DNA of 40,346 nucleotides from positions 1 to 40,346 of the forward strand of contig JACPOW010000040.1 of the NCBI GenBank assembly GCA_016191335.1, given 5' to 3'. Below the pieces are notes generated by a model, which had not been told where the DNA came from, made no database searches, and was given only the letters and a program-made list of their open reading frames with translations. A program made the translations under genes and the position numbers. Position 1 is the stretch's first letter, and every line of letters begins with the position of its first letter. The stretch comes from Elusimicrobiota bacterium (lineage in GTDB: Bacteria; Elusimicrobiota; Elusimicrobia; UBA1565; UBA9628). This document shows positions 7,029-14,990 of this stretch, piece by piece.

Positions 7029-8391
7029 GCGGGAGCCCCGCGGGCGCCTGGCCGCCGCGGGGGGCCGCCTTCTGACGGCGTGCGGAGGCGGCACTTCCGC
7101 GCCTTATGGCGCGGTCGTTTTCGCGGCCGTCGTCGCGGTCTTCCTCCCCGCTCTCCGCTATCCGTTCCTGAACTGGGACGACCGAGTGAACATCGCCGAC
7201 AACCCCCTCCTCCGCTTCGACGGCCCGGGCCTGGGCTTCATGCTCTCCGGGTCGCGCCTCGGCCACTGGCAGCCGTCGACCTGACTCTCGCTCGCGCTGG
7301 ACCGCGCGCTGTGGGGCGCGGACCCGATGGGGTTCCACCTGACCAACGTCCTCCTCCACGCCGCCGGCGCCGTGCTCCTGTTCTTCCTGGCGCGGCGGCT
7401 GAAGCTCGCCGCGCTCCCCGCCGCCTTCGCCGCGCTCGTGTGGGCGGTGCATCCGCTGCGCGTCGAGTCCGTCGTCTGGGTCACCGAGCGCCGGGACGTG
7501 CTGTGCGGCGTCCTCTCCCTCGCGGCGGCGCTGGCCTATGCCCGAGGCCTCGACGACGCCGTCTGGCGCCGCCGGGCCTTCGTCCTCACCGCGTTCGCGA
7601 TGACCGCGAAGGTGTTCGCGATCGTCCTGCCCGCCGTCTGGCTGCTCCTCGACCTTCGCCTCTCCGGCGCGCCGCGCTGGCGCGAGAAGGTCCCCTATCG
7701 GCCCCTCTCGCTCGCGGCCCTGGGCCTGAACCTCGCGGCGCAGGACGGCAGCGGCGCCGCCGTCTCGCTCGCCGACTTCGGCGTCACGCACCGTCTGGCG
7801 CAGGCGTTCTTCGGCCTCGCCTTCTACCCCTGGAAGACCCTGCTCCCGACGGGCCTGGCGCCGCTGTACGAATACTCGGTCCTGCTCGAGCCCCGGCCGT
7901 TCGCGGTGGCCGCGGCGTGCGTCTGCACCTTCGTCCTCTATCTCGCGTTGACCCGTCGCCGCGTCGACGGCCTGACCCAGGGCGCGCTCGCCTACCTGAT
8001 CCTGCTCTCGCCGGCTCTCGGGCTGTACAAGTCGGGGCGCATGATCGCGGCCGACCGCTGGTCCTATCTCCCGGCGATCCCTCTCGCGCTGCTCGCCGCG
8101 ACGGCGCTGTCGCGCGCCCTCGACGCCCGCGCCTTCCGCGTCGCGGCCGGAGCCGTCCTCCTGGCCCTCGCGGCGGCGACGCGCCTCCAGCTCCCGGTCT
8201 GGTCGTCCGACACGGCCTTGTGGACCCGGGCCGTCGCCGCCTCGCCGATGAGCGCCTTCGCTCTCGAGCGCCTCGCCGACGCCGAAGCCGCCGCCGGGAA
8301 CCCCGGCGCCGCCGACGGCCGCAGGGCTCATGCCGCCTCCCTCCGGCGCTTCGTGACGGACCTGTCCCTCCGCGTCCGCGCCGGACTATAA
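7021..8391 (+). pseudogene. TMTC/DUF1736-like multispanning membrane protein with an in-frame TGA
   Basis: The frame from GTG 7021 encodes a membrane protein that resembles bacterial homologues of TMTC O-mannosyltransferases (GT-C fold). The N-terminal helix is followed by FLPALRYPFLNWDD, then GHWQPST, then TGA at 7282-7284. The same frame resumes at once with LSLALDRALWG, DPMGFHLTNVLLHA, and several more helices with HPLRVESVVWVTERRDVLCG. In relatives the motif is HxQPLTWLSLALD, so the TGA replaces a Trp codon by a single G-to-A change. The whole frame is otherwise intact for 456 codons. It lacks the long C-terminal TPR array typical of TMTCs. It may be a fresh nonsense mutation, a sequencing error, or a split gene restarting at ATG 7327. 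Confidence 0.8.
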
Positions 8392-8392
8392 T
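8387..8392 (+). promoter_or_regulatory. -10 box for the gene at 8399, leaderless type
   Basis: A perfect TATAAT lies inside the last codons of the upstream gene and ends six bases before the ATG at 8399. Transcription would begin at or next to the start codon. No clear -35 and no TGn extension are present. Confidence 0.55.
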
Positions 8393-8398
8393 AGGGCG

Positions 8399-9328
8399 AT
8401 GAAGACCGCCGCTCTGCTCGCCGCCGCCGTCCTCCTGTCTCCGGCCCCGGCCCTGGCCGCGCGCTATGACCCGAGCTTCGACCGCGCCGCGCTGCGTCAG
8501 GCCGCGACCCTGGCGAACTCCTCGGTCGTCGACGCGACGGGCCTGGCCCTCGAGCCGGAGAAGGTCCCGGCGATCACCGCCGGCCTCGACGAGGGCCTGC
8601 GTCAGGCGCGCCTGGCGGCGGAGGCGGCCCGTTCTCTCGACGCGGCCGCGCGCCAGCGCGGGAAGGCGTTGGAGTCCGCGGCCAAGGACGCCGACCTCTC
8701 GCGCCGGATCAAGGAGGCCGCCGACCCGGTCGCGGCCGAGCGCGCGCGCCTGACGCGCCTCTCCTCCGATCAGGCCGAGCTGACCGGGAAGGTCGACGCC
8801 ATGCCCGAGGAGGCTCAGAAAAAGCTCCGTCCCCTCCTCTCCAAGGCGGGAGCCGGCCTCCGCTCGGCGGGCGACGCCCTGCGTCCTCTCGAGTCGGCGG
8901 TCTCGGCCATGGGCGAGCGGGCGCGGGAGATGCAGGAGCTCCTGCGGGACTCCCGCGGCCCTCTGGTCGAGATCTCCTCGGCCGCGGCCGGGACCATCCT
9001 CCGCGCCGAGGACCTTCCCCCGGCCCTGGCCGAGGCCAAGGCCCGCCTCGCGCTGCTCGGCCAGGAGCCCCGCGCCGCCGCCCGGAGCCGGGCCTGGGAG
9101 AAGCTCGATCTTCTGCGCGGCATCACGGGCATGCTCTTCCAGGACGCCGACCGCGCGTGCAACCGCGCCGACGAGCTCCGCCGGGTCTCGTCGGACCATG
9201 ACCGGGCCGCCGAGGCCTTCGAGAAGGCCCGCGCGGCCGCCGCGGCGGGCCCGGCCGGCGTCGCGTCCTTCCTCGACGAGGCGCAGAAGCGCCACCAAGA
9301 GATCCGCGACGCCCTGAAGCGTCCCTAG
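8399..9328 (+). CDS. Exported alpha-helical protein of unknown function
   Basis: A 309-residue protein that I do not recognise. It has a clear signal peptide: KT start, hydrophobic core AALLAAAVLLSPAPA, and an ALAA cleavage region near 20. The mature part is almost entirely charged alpha-helix, rich in Ala, Arg, Glu and Leu, with heptad-like stretches (around 65-125 and 160-200) suggesting coiled coils. Only one cysteine is seen, near 265. No catalytic motif is visible. A TATAAT ends six bases before the ATG, so it probably has its own leaderless transcript. The next gene, also exported and helical, follows after four bases, so the two may act together in the periplasm. Confidence 0.75.
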   Translation: MKTAALLAAAVLLSPAPALAARYDPSFDRAALRQAATLANSSVVDATGLALEPEKVPAITAGLDEGLRQARLAAEAARSLDAAARQRGKALESAAKDADLSRRIKEAADPVAAERARLTRLSSDQAELTGKVDAMPEEAQKKLRPLLSKAGAGLRSAGDALRPLESAVSAMGERAREMQELLRDSRGPLVEISSAAAGTILRAEDLPPALAEAKARLALLGQEPRAAARSRAWEKLDLLRGITGMLFQDADRACNRADELRRVSSDHDRAAEAFEKARAAAAAGPAGVASFLDEAQKRHQEIRDALKRP

Positions 9329-9332
9329 GAAC

Positions 9333-10202
9333 ATGATCCCTCTCCTCGCGCTCGGACTGCTGGCCTCGGCCGTCCGGTCCGCTCCTCCCGTCCCGCCGTC
9401 GCCCCAGGCCCTGGAGCGGGAGCTGAGGGAGCTCGACGCGAGGCTCGGCGAGGAGCGCGAGAGCCTGGTCCGCGCCACCGTCGGGATCGCGGGCATCGCC
9501 AAATCCCTCGACCAGCACTCGCCGGGCAGCCGCGAGGCGGCCGAGGCCCGGGCCCTGGTCGTCTCGGTCCTCAACGAGAGGCGCAAGGAGACCGCCGGCC
9601 TCGAGCTGCGGACCGCCCTTCTCGCCGAGCAGCTGCAGCGCTACAAGGCGACCGGCGTGCTGTCCCCCACGCCGCCCGCGACGGAGGCCGCCCTGCGCAA
9701 GCTCATCGACGAGCCCTGGAAGGAATGGGCGGGCCGCAAGCCCGTCGCCTCGCTCAGCCTGGACCTGGAGCAGCTCCAGAAGCAGCTCCGCGGCTGGCGC
9801 AAGGAGGAATCCTTCCCCGCCCCCGAGAAGGCCGCGCCGCGGGCGAAGCCCGAGCCGGCCGCCCCGGGGTTCGTGCGCGACATGGGGATGGGGCGCCGCG
9901 AGACGGACCCCGTGCCGGAGCTGATCGCCATGCTGGCGTCGGAGCTTCCGCGCATGCGCGCGCTCGCCGCCGACCAACTCGCCGGCCGCGGCGCCGCGGC
10001 CGAGCCGGCGGTCCCCGCCCTGCGGCGCGCGCTGACCGACCCCGACGCGAGGGTGCGCGCGAGCGCCGCGCTGGCGCTCGGCGCGGTCGGCAAGGCCGCC
10101 TCCGGCGTCCTCGACGACCTCCGGCGCGCCTCGAAGGACAAGGACGCGGAGGTGCGCTTCAGCGCCCAGCTCTCCCTCCGCCGTCTCGCGGCGGCCCCTT
10201 AG
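9333..10202 (+). CDS. Exported coiled-coil protein with C-terminal HEAT-like repeats
   Basis: A 289-residue protein with a signal peptide (MIPLLALGLLASAVRSAPP, cleavage near 17). Residues about 25-150 form a charged helical or coiled-coil segment. A Pro/Ala-rich linker (about 165-180) leads to a C-terminal domain with at least two HEAT or PBS-lyase-like repeats: PELIAMLASELPRMRALAADQLAG, PAVPALRRALTDPDARVRASAALALG, and VLDDLRRASKDKDAEVRFSAQLSL, each given here in short blocks. HEAT repeats usually mediate protein binding. It starts four bases after the preceding exported helical protein. The specific role is unknown. Confidence 0.78.
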   Translation: MIPLLALGLLASAVRSAPPVPPSPQALERELRELDARLGEERESLVRATVGIAGIAKSLDQHSPGSREAAEARALVVSVLNERRKETAGLELRTALLAEQLQRYKATGVLSPTPPATEAALRKLIDEPWKEWAGRKPVASLSLDLEQLQKQLRGWRKEESFPAPEKAAPRAKPEPAAPGFVRDMGMGRRETDPVPELIAMLASELPRMRALAADQLAGRGAAAEPAVPALRRALTDPDARVRASAALALGAVGKAASGVLDDLRRASKDKDAEVRFSAQLSLRRLAAAP

Positions 10203-10251
10203 AGGGAACTTTTTCGGGCCTTCGATCGTATGTAAATGGGACTTAGGACCC

Positions 10252-10596
10252 TTGTCCCAGGACCGATCGGAGGTTAAAACGAACGAAGCGCCATTCGAAC
10301 CCGGCGACGCACCGACCATGAAGGATTTCATCGACCTCAAGGAACAGGTCTTCAAAACGGACGAGAAGGTGATCCGCATCGCGGCCGCCGCGGCGCGCCT
10401 CGAGGGCGACATCTTCGAGATCAAGCGGGATGTCTCCGAGCTCAAGGGATTAGGGGGCAAGTTCGACCGTTTTCAGGCCGTGCTCGACGGCATGACCCGT
10501 CAGATGGAGTCGTTCGAACGGTGGTTCCGTTTCCAGGGGAACATGCTCGTGGAACACGAGGGCCGTCTCTCGAAACTCGAGCCAAAACCTCAGTAA
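10252..10596 (+). CDS. Small coiled-coil protein of unknown function
   Basis: The frame encodes up to 114 residues from TTG 10252, or 92 from ATG 10318. The conserved-looking part begins MKDFIDLKEQVFKTDEKV and continues as one long amphipathic helix with heptads to the end (RLSKLEPKPQ). There is no signal peptide. GC content is lower than in the neighbours, particularly over 10260-10350. GGAGG at 10267-10271 has no start codon at a useful distance, so the start is unresolved. The bases before it include a possible TATGTA -10 (10229-10234) and a GGGAC/GTCCC inverted repeat (10238-10242, 10254-10258). Function is unknown. Confidence 0.6.
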   Translation: MSQDRSEVKTNEAPFEPGDAPTMKDFIDLKEQVFKTDEKVIRIAAAAARLEGDIFEIKRDVSELKGLGGKFDRFQAVLDGMTRQMESFERWFRFQGNMLVEHEGRLSKLEPKPQ

Positions 10597-10616
10597 TCCC
10601 AGGCTGCCGGGCGAAA

Positions 10617-10625
10617 TGATATAAT
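10617..10625 (+). promoter_or_regulatory. Extended -10 promoter of the GT9 gene, leaderless type
   Basis: TGATATAAT is a perfect extended -10. It ends five bases before the TTG start at 10631, so the transcript would begin at the start codon. It marks a new transcription start for the glycosyltransferase block. Confidence 0.7.
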
Positions 10626-10630
10626 CACGG

Positions 10631-12118
10631 TTGTCGCCCAAAATCCTCGTTATTCGGCTTTCCAGCCTCGGTGACGTCGTTTTGACCGGGCCGGTGTATA
10701 AGTCCTTAAAAGCCCATTGGCCCGACTGCCGGGTCACGGTCCTCGTCAAACCCCAGTTCGCGGCCGCCCTCAAGGGCCACCCGGGCGTGGACGAGGTCGT
10801 GCCCTTTACCGGCATCTCGGACGCCCTGCGCCTGATCAAGGCCCAAGGCTTCACTCACCTTCTGGACCTGCACGGCAACCTGCGCTCGTTCCTGATCCGG
10901 ACCTTGGCGCGGGTGCCGAACACCGCGACCTACCGCAAGAACGCCCTGGCGCGGCGACTGTTCGTCGCCATGCGCGTGTCCACCCCGGGCCTGCAGCGCC
11001 ACACCGTGGACCGCTACCACGAAGCCCTGGCCGCCTGGGGCGTGCCGCGCGCGCCGAGCGTCATCAGCTCCGCCGATTACGGGGCGGCCGGCTCCCCCCG
11101 CGGCGCCAGGAAGGTGCTGGTCATGCAGTCGGCCTTCCTCGGCGACAGCCTGCTGACCTTGCCCCTCCTGAGGCGGCTCAAGGAGGTCCTGCCGGGCGCC
11201 TCGGTGACGGTCCTGACCCTCGCCAAGACCGCCGACATCTTCAAGGGCGCGGCCTGGGTCGATGAGGTGCTCATCGACGACAAGCGCGGGGTCCACGGCG
11301 GCCTGAGCGGCCCCTGGGCCATCGCCGCCGAGCTGAAGGCCCGGGCCTTCGACCTCGCCGTCATCCCCCACCGCTCCTTCCGCTCGGCGCTCATCGCGAA
11401 GCTGGCCGCCATCCCCCGCCGCATCGGCTTCGACTCGAGCGCGGGGAGCTTCCTGCTCACCGACGCCGTGCCCTTCTCCTGGCTGATGCACGACCTCGAG
11501 CGCAACCTCTCCCTGACCTTGCCGCTCGGCGCCGGCGCCGCCCCGTCCTCCGGGGAATCGCGGTACGTGGCCCCTCCCGCGCTGAGCGCGAAGCTCGCGG
11601 CCCTCCTTCCCGCCGGTCCGCTGGCCGGCGTGCACCCCGGCTCGGCCTGGGCCACCAAGCGCTGGCTGCCGGAACGCTTCGCCGAGCTCTGCGTCCGCCT
11701 CAAGGCCGACGGCCTGACCCCGGTCCTCGTCGGCGGGCCCGACGACAAGGCCCTCGGCGCGAGCATCGCCCGCGAGAGCGGCGCCCTCGACCTCGTCGGC
11801 AAGACCGACCTCGAGGACCTCAAGTCGCTGATGGGCCGCCTGTCGGTGTTCGTGACCAACGACTCGGGGCCCATGCACCTCGCGGCGGCGGCGGGCGTCC
11901 CGGTCGTGGCGATCTTCGGCGCGACGACGCGCGAGCTCGGCTTCTTCCCGTACGGCCCGGGACATCGCGTCGTCGAGGCGGACCTCTCCTGCCGCCCCTG
12001 CGGCCTGCACGGCGCGCGCGAGTGCCCCGAGGGGCATTTCCTCTGCATGCGCCTGCTGACCGTCGACCGGGTCCACGCGGCCTGCCGGGACGCCTTGAAA
12101 CTGGAGACGGCCGCCTGA
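10631..12118 (+). CDS. GT9 heptosyltransferase (WaaF-like) with an extra N-terminal GT9 half-domain
   Basis: A 495-residue protein, about 150 longer than usual WaaF. Residues 1-155 form one GT9 N-terminal Rossmann half (KILVIRLSSLGDVVLTGPV, then LLDLHGNLRS). At about 160 a second, complete GT9 enzyme begins (KVLVMQSAFLGDSLLTLPLL) and carries the donor-binding C-domain: GVHPGSAWATKRWLPERF, VTNDSGPMHLAAAAGVPVVAIFGAT and the WaaF-type cysteine segment CRPCGLHGARECPEG. It would add heptose from ADP-heptose to the LPS core in the cytoplasm. The N-terminal half lacks its own donor domain. The start is TTG 10631 because TGATATAAT ends five bases before it and the first strand begins directly after. 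Confidence 0.88.
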   Translation: MSPKILVIRLSSLGDVVLTGPVYKSLKAHWPDCRVTVLVKPQFAAALKGHPGVDEVVPFTGISDALRLIKAQGFTHLLDLHGNLRSFLIRTLARVPNTATYRKNALARRLFVAMRVSTPGLQRHTVDRYHEALAAWGVPRAPSVISSADYGAAGSPRGARKVLVMQSAFLGDSLLTLPLLRRLKEVLPGASVTVLTLAKTADIFKGAAWVDEVLIDDKRGVHGGLSGPWAIAAELKARAFDLAVIPHRSFRSALIAKLAAIPRRIGFDSSAGSFLLTDAVPFSWLMHDLERNLSLTLPLGAGAAPSSGESRYVAPPALSAKLAALLPAGPLAGVHPGSAWATKRWLPERFAELCVRLKADGLTPVLVGGPDDKALGASIARESGALDLVGKTDLEDLKSLMGRLSVFVTNDSGPMHLAAAAGVPVVAIFGATTRELGFFPYGPGHRVVEADLSCRPCGLHGARECPEGHFLCMRLLTVDRVHAACRDALKLETAA

Positions 12119-13170
12119 ACATCATTCACATCGAGGACGAGCCCTGGGATTCGGGCATGGCCCATTACGCGCTGACGCTCGCCGTCGAGCAGGTGCGCAA
12201 CGGCCACCGCGTCGAGTTCTGGGGCCGCGCCGACTCCCCGGTGCTCACCGAGGCCCGCCGCCTCGGCCTGGCCGTGCGCGGCTGGGACGGCGGCCTCGGA
12301 GGAGCTCTCTCGTGGGGCTCCCAGCGCCGCGAGGCGGGCAAGTTCGCCCCGCGGGTCATCAACGCCCACACCGGCTCGGCGCACACGACGGCCCTCGTGC
12401 TCGCCGCCAGGCGACCCTGCGCCGTCGTGCGCACCCGCGGCGACGCCCGCCCGCCGAAGGGCGGGGCGCTCGCGGGCTTCGTCGCCGCGCGCACCGACGC
12501 CTTCATCGCCGTCAACCGCACCCTCGAAGGCGCCTTCAAGTCCCTGTTCCCCGGGGCCCGCGTCGCGCGCGTCGCCCAGGGCATCGCGGGCCCGGCCGAG
12601 GCGCCCGCGCTGCCGGACGCGCCCGTCGCGGGGATGGTCGCGCGCTTCGACAAGGTCAAAGGCCACGAGGTCCTGCTCGACGCGGCGGCCCGCCTGAATG
12701 GCTCCGTCCCCGGCCTGCGCGTGCGCTGCGCCGGCGAGGGGCGCCTGCTCGAGCGTCTGCGCTGGCAGCTCAAGCCCGCCGGCCTCGAGGCCGTCGTCGA
12801 GTTCCCCGGCCGGGTCGCCGACAAGTGGGCCTTCATGTCCGCCTGCCGCGTGGGCGTGGTCCCGTCGCTTGGCTCGGAGGCGGTGTCGCGCGCCGCGCTC
12901 GAATGGATGTCCATGGGACGGCCCGTCGTCGCCTCGTCGGTCGGCGGCCTTCCCGACCTCGTCGAGGACGGCGTCACGGGCCTGCTCGTCCCCCCCGGCG
13001 ACGCCAAGGCCCTCGCCGCGGCCCTCTCCTCGCTGCTGGCCGACCCCGCGAAGGCGGAGGCCCTCGGGCGCGCCGGACGCGCGCGCTGGGAGAGCGAGTT
13101 CGGCCTGACCACTTTCTACGAGGAGACCCAGCGGGTTTACGATGAAGCCACGGCCCATCTTCCATCTTGA
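12115..13170 (+). CDS. GT4 family glycosyltransferase, probable CTG start
   Basis: A GT-B enzyme of about 351 residues. The N-terminus IIHIEDEPWDSGMAHYALTLA is the usual first strand and acceptor loop of GT4 enzymes. The C-terminal domain has GMVARFDKVKGHEVLLDA, CAGEGRLLERL, and the donor-site segment SLGSEAVSRAALEWMSMGRPVVASSVGGLPDLV. No ATG, GTG or TTG lies at the right place: the first ATG (12157) would delete the first strand. The CTG at 12115 overlaps the previous stop as CTGA, mirroring the ATGA, GTGA and TTGA overlaps elsewhere in the cluster. A start further upstream inside the GT9 gene (for example 12022) is the alternative. It overlaps the next GT4 gene by 29 bases. Confidence 0.85.
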   Translation: MNIIHIEDEPWDSGMAHYALTLAVEQVRNGHRVEFWGRADSPVLTEARRLGLAVRGWDGGLGGALSWGSQRREAGKFAPRVINAHTGSAHTTALVLAARRPCAVVRTRGDARPPKGGALAGFVAARTDAFIAVNRTLEGAFKSLFPGARVARVAQGIAGPAEAPALPDAPVAGMVARFDKVKGHEVLLDAAARLNGSVPGLRVRCAGEGRLLERLRWQLKPAGLEAVVEFPGRVADKWAFMSACRVGVVPSLGSEAVSRAALEWMSMGRPVVASSVGGLPDLVEDGVTGLLVPPGDAKALAAALSSLLADPAKAEALGRAGRARWESEFGLTTFYEETQRVYDEATAHLPS

Positions 13171-14245
13171 CGCCGAGCCGGGCCTGCGCGGCGGGGAGCG
13201 CCAGCTCCTCTACCTCGCGGCCGCCCTCCGGGCGCGCGGCCGCGACGGCGTCGTCTGCGCCCGCCCCGGCGGGGAGCTCGAGGCGGAGGCCCGCCGGCAG
13301 GGCTTCGCGACGGCCTCGGCGTCCGCCTTCTCCCTCATCCGCCGCGCCCGCGCCGAGGGCGCGATCGTCCATGCCCACACCGGCCACGCCGCCGGCGCGG
13401 CCGCCTGGGCGTCCTGGGCCGGCGTGCCCGTCGTCTCCCATCGCCGCGTGGACTTCCCGGTGAAAGGCCTCAGCGCACGCTGGAAATACGGCGCAGCGGG
13501 CAAGGTCGTCTGCGTGTCGAAGGCCATCGCGGAGATCATGAAGGCCGCCGGCACGCCGGGAAGCAAGCTCGCCGTGGTCCCCGATGGCCTGCCCGTGACC
13601 GCGGAGGAGAGCAAGTGGGCCGGCGTCGACCCCGCGCGCTTCGCCCCGCCGACGGCCGAGCGGCGCGCGGCCTGCCGCCGCGAGCTCGCCGCGGAGTTCA
13701 ACTTCCCCCAGGACGCGCTCCTGATCGGCAACCTCGCCGCCCTCGTGCCGCACAAGGACCACGCCGCTTTGCTCGCCGCGGCCGTCATCGTCCTCCTCCA
13801 GCGTCCGAAGGTGAAGTTCCTCATCGCCGGGCGCGGCCCCGAGGAGGAGGCCCTCTTCGAGAGCATCAAGCGCATGGGTTTGTTGGGCAAAGTGATCCTC
13901 CTGGGGCACCGCGAGGATCCGGTCGCGCTGTTGAAGGCGCTGGACATCTACGTCCAATCTTCGTGGGGCGAGGGCATGGGCTCGGTCCTCATCGAGGCGG
14001 CCGCGTGCGGCGTGCCGATCGCCGCCACGACGGCCGGCGGCATCCCCGAGGTCGTCGAGAACGGCGAGACGGGACTCCTCGTCGCGCCGCGCAACCCCGA
14101 GGCGATGGCGAACAACCTGATCCGCCTGATCGACGACGGGTCTTTGCGCCTGCGTTTAGCGGCCGAAGGCCGCAAAAAACTGGGCCGTTTTGGTTTGACC
14201 CGCATGGCCAACGAGATGGAGAAGATCTACGATGCCCTCTCTTAG
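13142..14245 (+). CDS. GT4 family glycosyltransferase
   Basis: A 367-residue GT-B glycosyltransferase, probably building the LPS core or outer glycan. The acceptor domain starts IFHLDAEPGLRGGERQLLYLA. The linker carries VSKAIAEIMKAAG, and the C-terminal GT4 domain has GNLAALVPHKDHAALL, LIAGRGPEEEAL, VILLGHREDPVALLKALDIYVQSS and the GMGSVLIEAAACGVPIAATTAGGIPEVVENGETG donor motif, here in shorter blocks. The ATG at 13142 lies within the end of the preceding GT4 gene. The two enzymes are similar in plan and may be old paralogues. The sugar and acceptor cannot be read from the sequence. Confidence 0.92.
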   Translation: MKPRPIFHLDAEPGLRGGERQLLYLAAALRARGRDGVVCARPGGELEAEARRQGFATASASAFSLIRRARAEGAIVHAHTGHAAGAAAWASWAGVPVVSHRRVDFPVKGLSARWKYGAAGKVVCVSKAIAEIMKAAGTPGSKLAVVPDGLPVTAEESKWAGVDPARFAPPTAERRAACRRELAAEFNFPQDALLIGNLAALVPHKDHAALLAAAVIVLLQRPKVKFLIAGRGPEEEALFESIKRMGLLGKVILLGHREDPVALLKALDIYVQSSWGEGMGSVLIEAAACGVPIAATTAGGIPEVVENGETGLLVAPRNPEAMANNLIRLIDDGSLRLRLAAEGRKKLGRFGLTRMANEMEKIYDALS

Positions 14246-14990
14246 CGCGATCTTGATCGCCAAGAACGAAGAGAGGGACCTTCCGGGGTGCCTGGACTCG
14301 TTGAAGGGATTGGTGAAGGAGATCGTCGTGGTGGTGTCGGACGACACCACGGACGGCACCGAAGAGGTCGCGAAGCGATACGGCGCCAAGACTCTGCGCC
14401 GTCCGTTCGACGACTACGCCCGCATGCGGCAGAAAAGTTTAGATGTCGCCGAAGGCGACTGGTGTTTATGGATCGATCCGGACGAAAGGGTGACTCCGTC
14501 GCTCGCCGACGAGATCCGTGGGGCCCTTTCAGCGAATCCTCCATTCGTTGCCGTTGATATTCCGTTCTCCGTCCGCTTTTTAGGCCGCGAGATGCGCTGG
14601 GGCGGCCTCGGCCACGAGTCCCACATCCGTTTGTTCCGTCGCGACAAAGCCCGTTTCACCGGCGGCGCCCTCCACGAGAGCCTGATCATCGACGGCCCCG
14701 TCTCGGCGTTCTCCGGCAAGATATTCCATGAGCCGTACCGCGACATCCCCGACTACCTCTCGAAGCTGGACCGCTACACGACCCTGGCGGCGCAGAAACG
14801 CTTCGACGCCGGCAAGCGCTTCTACTTCTTCCAGCACCTGATCCTGCCTTGGGAGTTCTTCGCCCGCGTCTTCCTCAAGCTCGGTTTTCTCGACGGGTAC
14901 CAGGGCCTGGTCTGGGCCGGCCTGTCGGCTTTCCACAGCTGGCTCAAATATGTGAAACTGGGTCGGATGCGGAAAGAGAAAAAATCATGA
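14232..14990 (+). CDS. GT2 family glycosyltransferase (WaaE/KdtX-like)
   Basis: A 252-residue GT-A fold enzyme. The N-terminal strand LSAILIAKNEERDLPGCLDSL, VVVSDDTTDGTEEVA and WIDPDERVTPSL (the DxD-type metal and nucleotide site near 81-83) match the WaaE/KdtX group, which adds glucose to the LPS core in some bacteria. The C-terminal half has LGHESHIRLFRRDKARFTGGALHE and a hydrophobic helix (about 195-225) with basic flanks that may touch the membrane. It overlaps the previous gene by 14 bases and the next by four. GC is a little lower in the first third than in the flanking genes. The exact sugar is not known. Confidence 0.88.
   Translation: MPSLSAILIAKNEERDLPGCLDSLKGLVKEIVVVVSDDTTDGTEEVAKRYGAKTLRRPFDDYARMRQKSLDVAEGDWCLWIDPDERVTPSLADEIRGALSANPPFVAVDIPFSVRFLGREMRWGGLGHESHIRLFRRDKARFTGGALHESLIIDGPVSAFSGKIFHEPYRDIPDYLSKLDRYTTLAAQKRFDAGKRFYFFQHLILPWEFFARVFLKLGFLDGYQGLVWAGLSAFHSWLKYVKLGRMRKEKKS

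Noticed and set aside
7282..7320. Selenocysteine insertion at the TGA of the TMTC-like gene
   Set aside because: The family has Trp, not Cys, at this position, and no convincing SECIS-like hairpin with an apical G follows within the usual distance.
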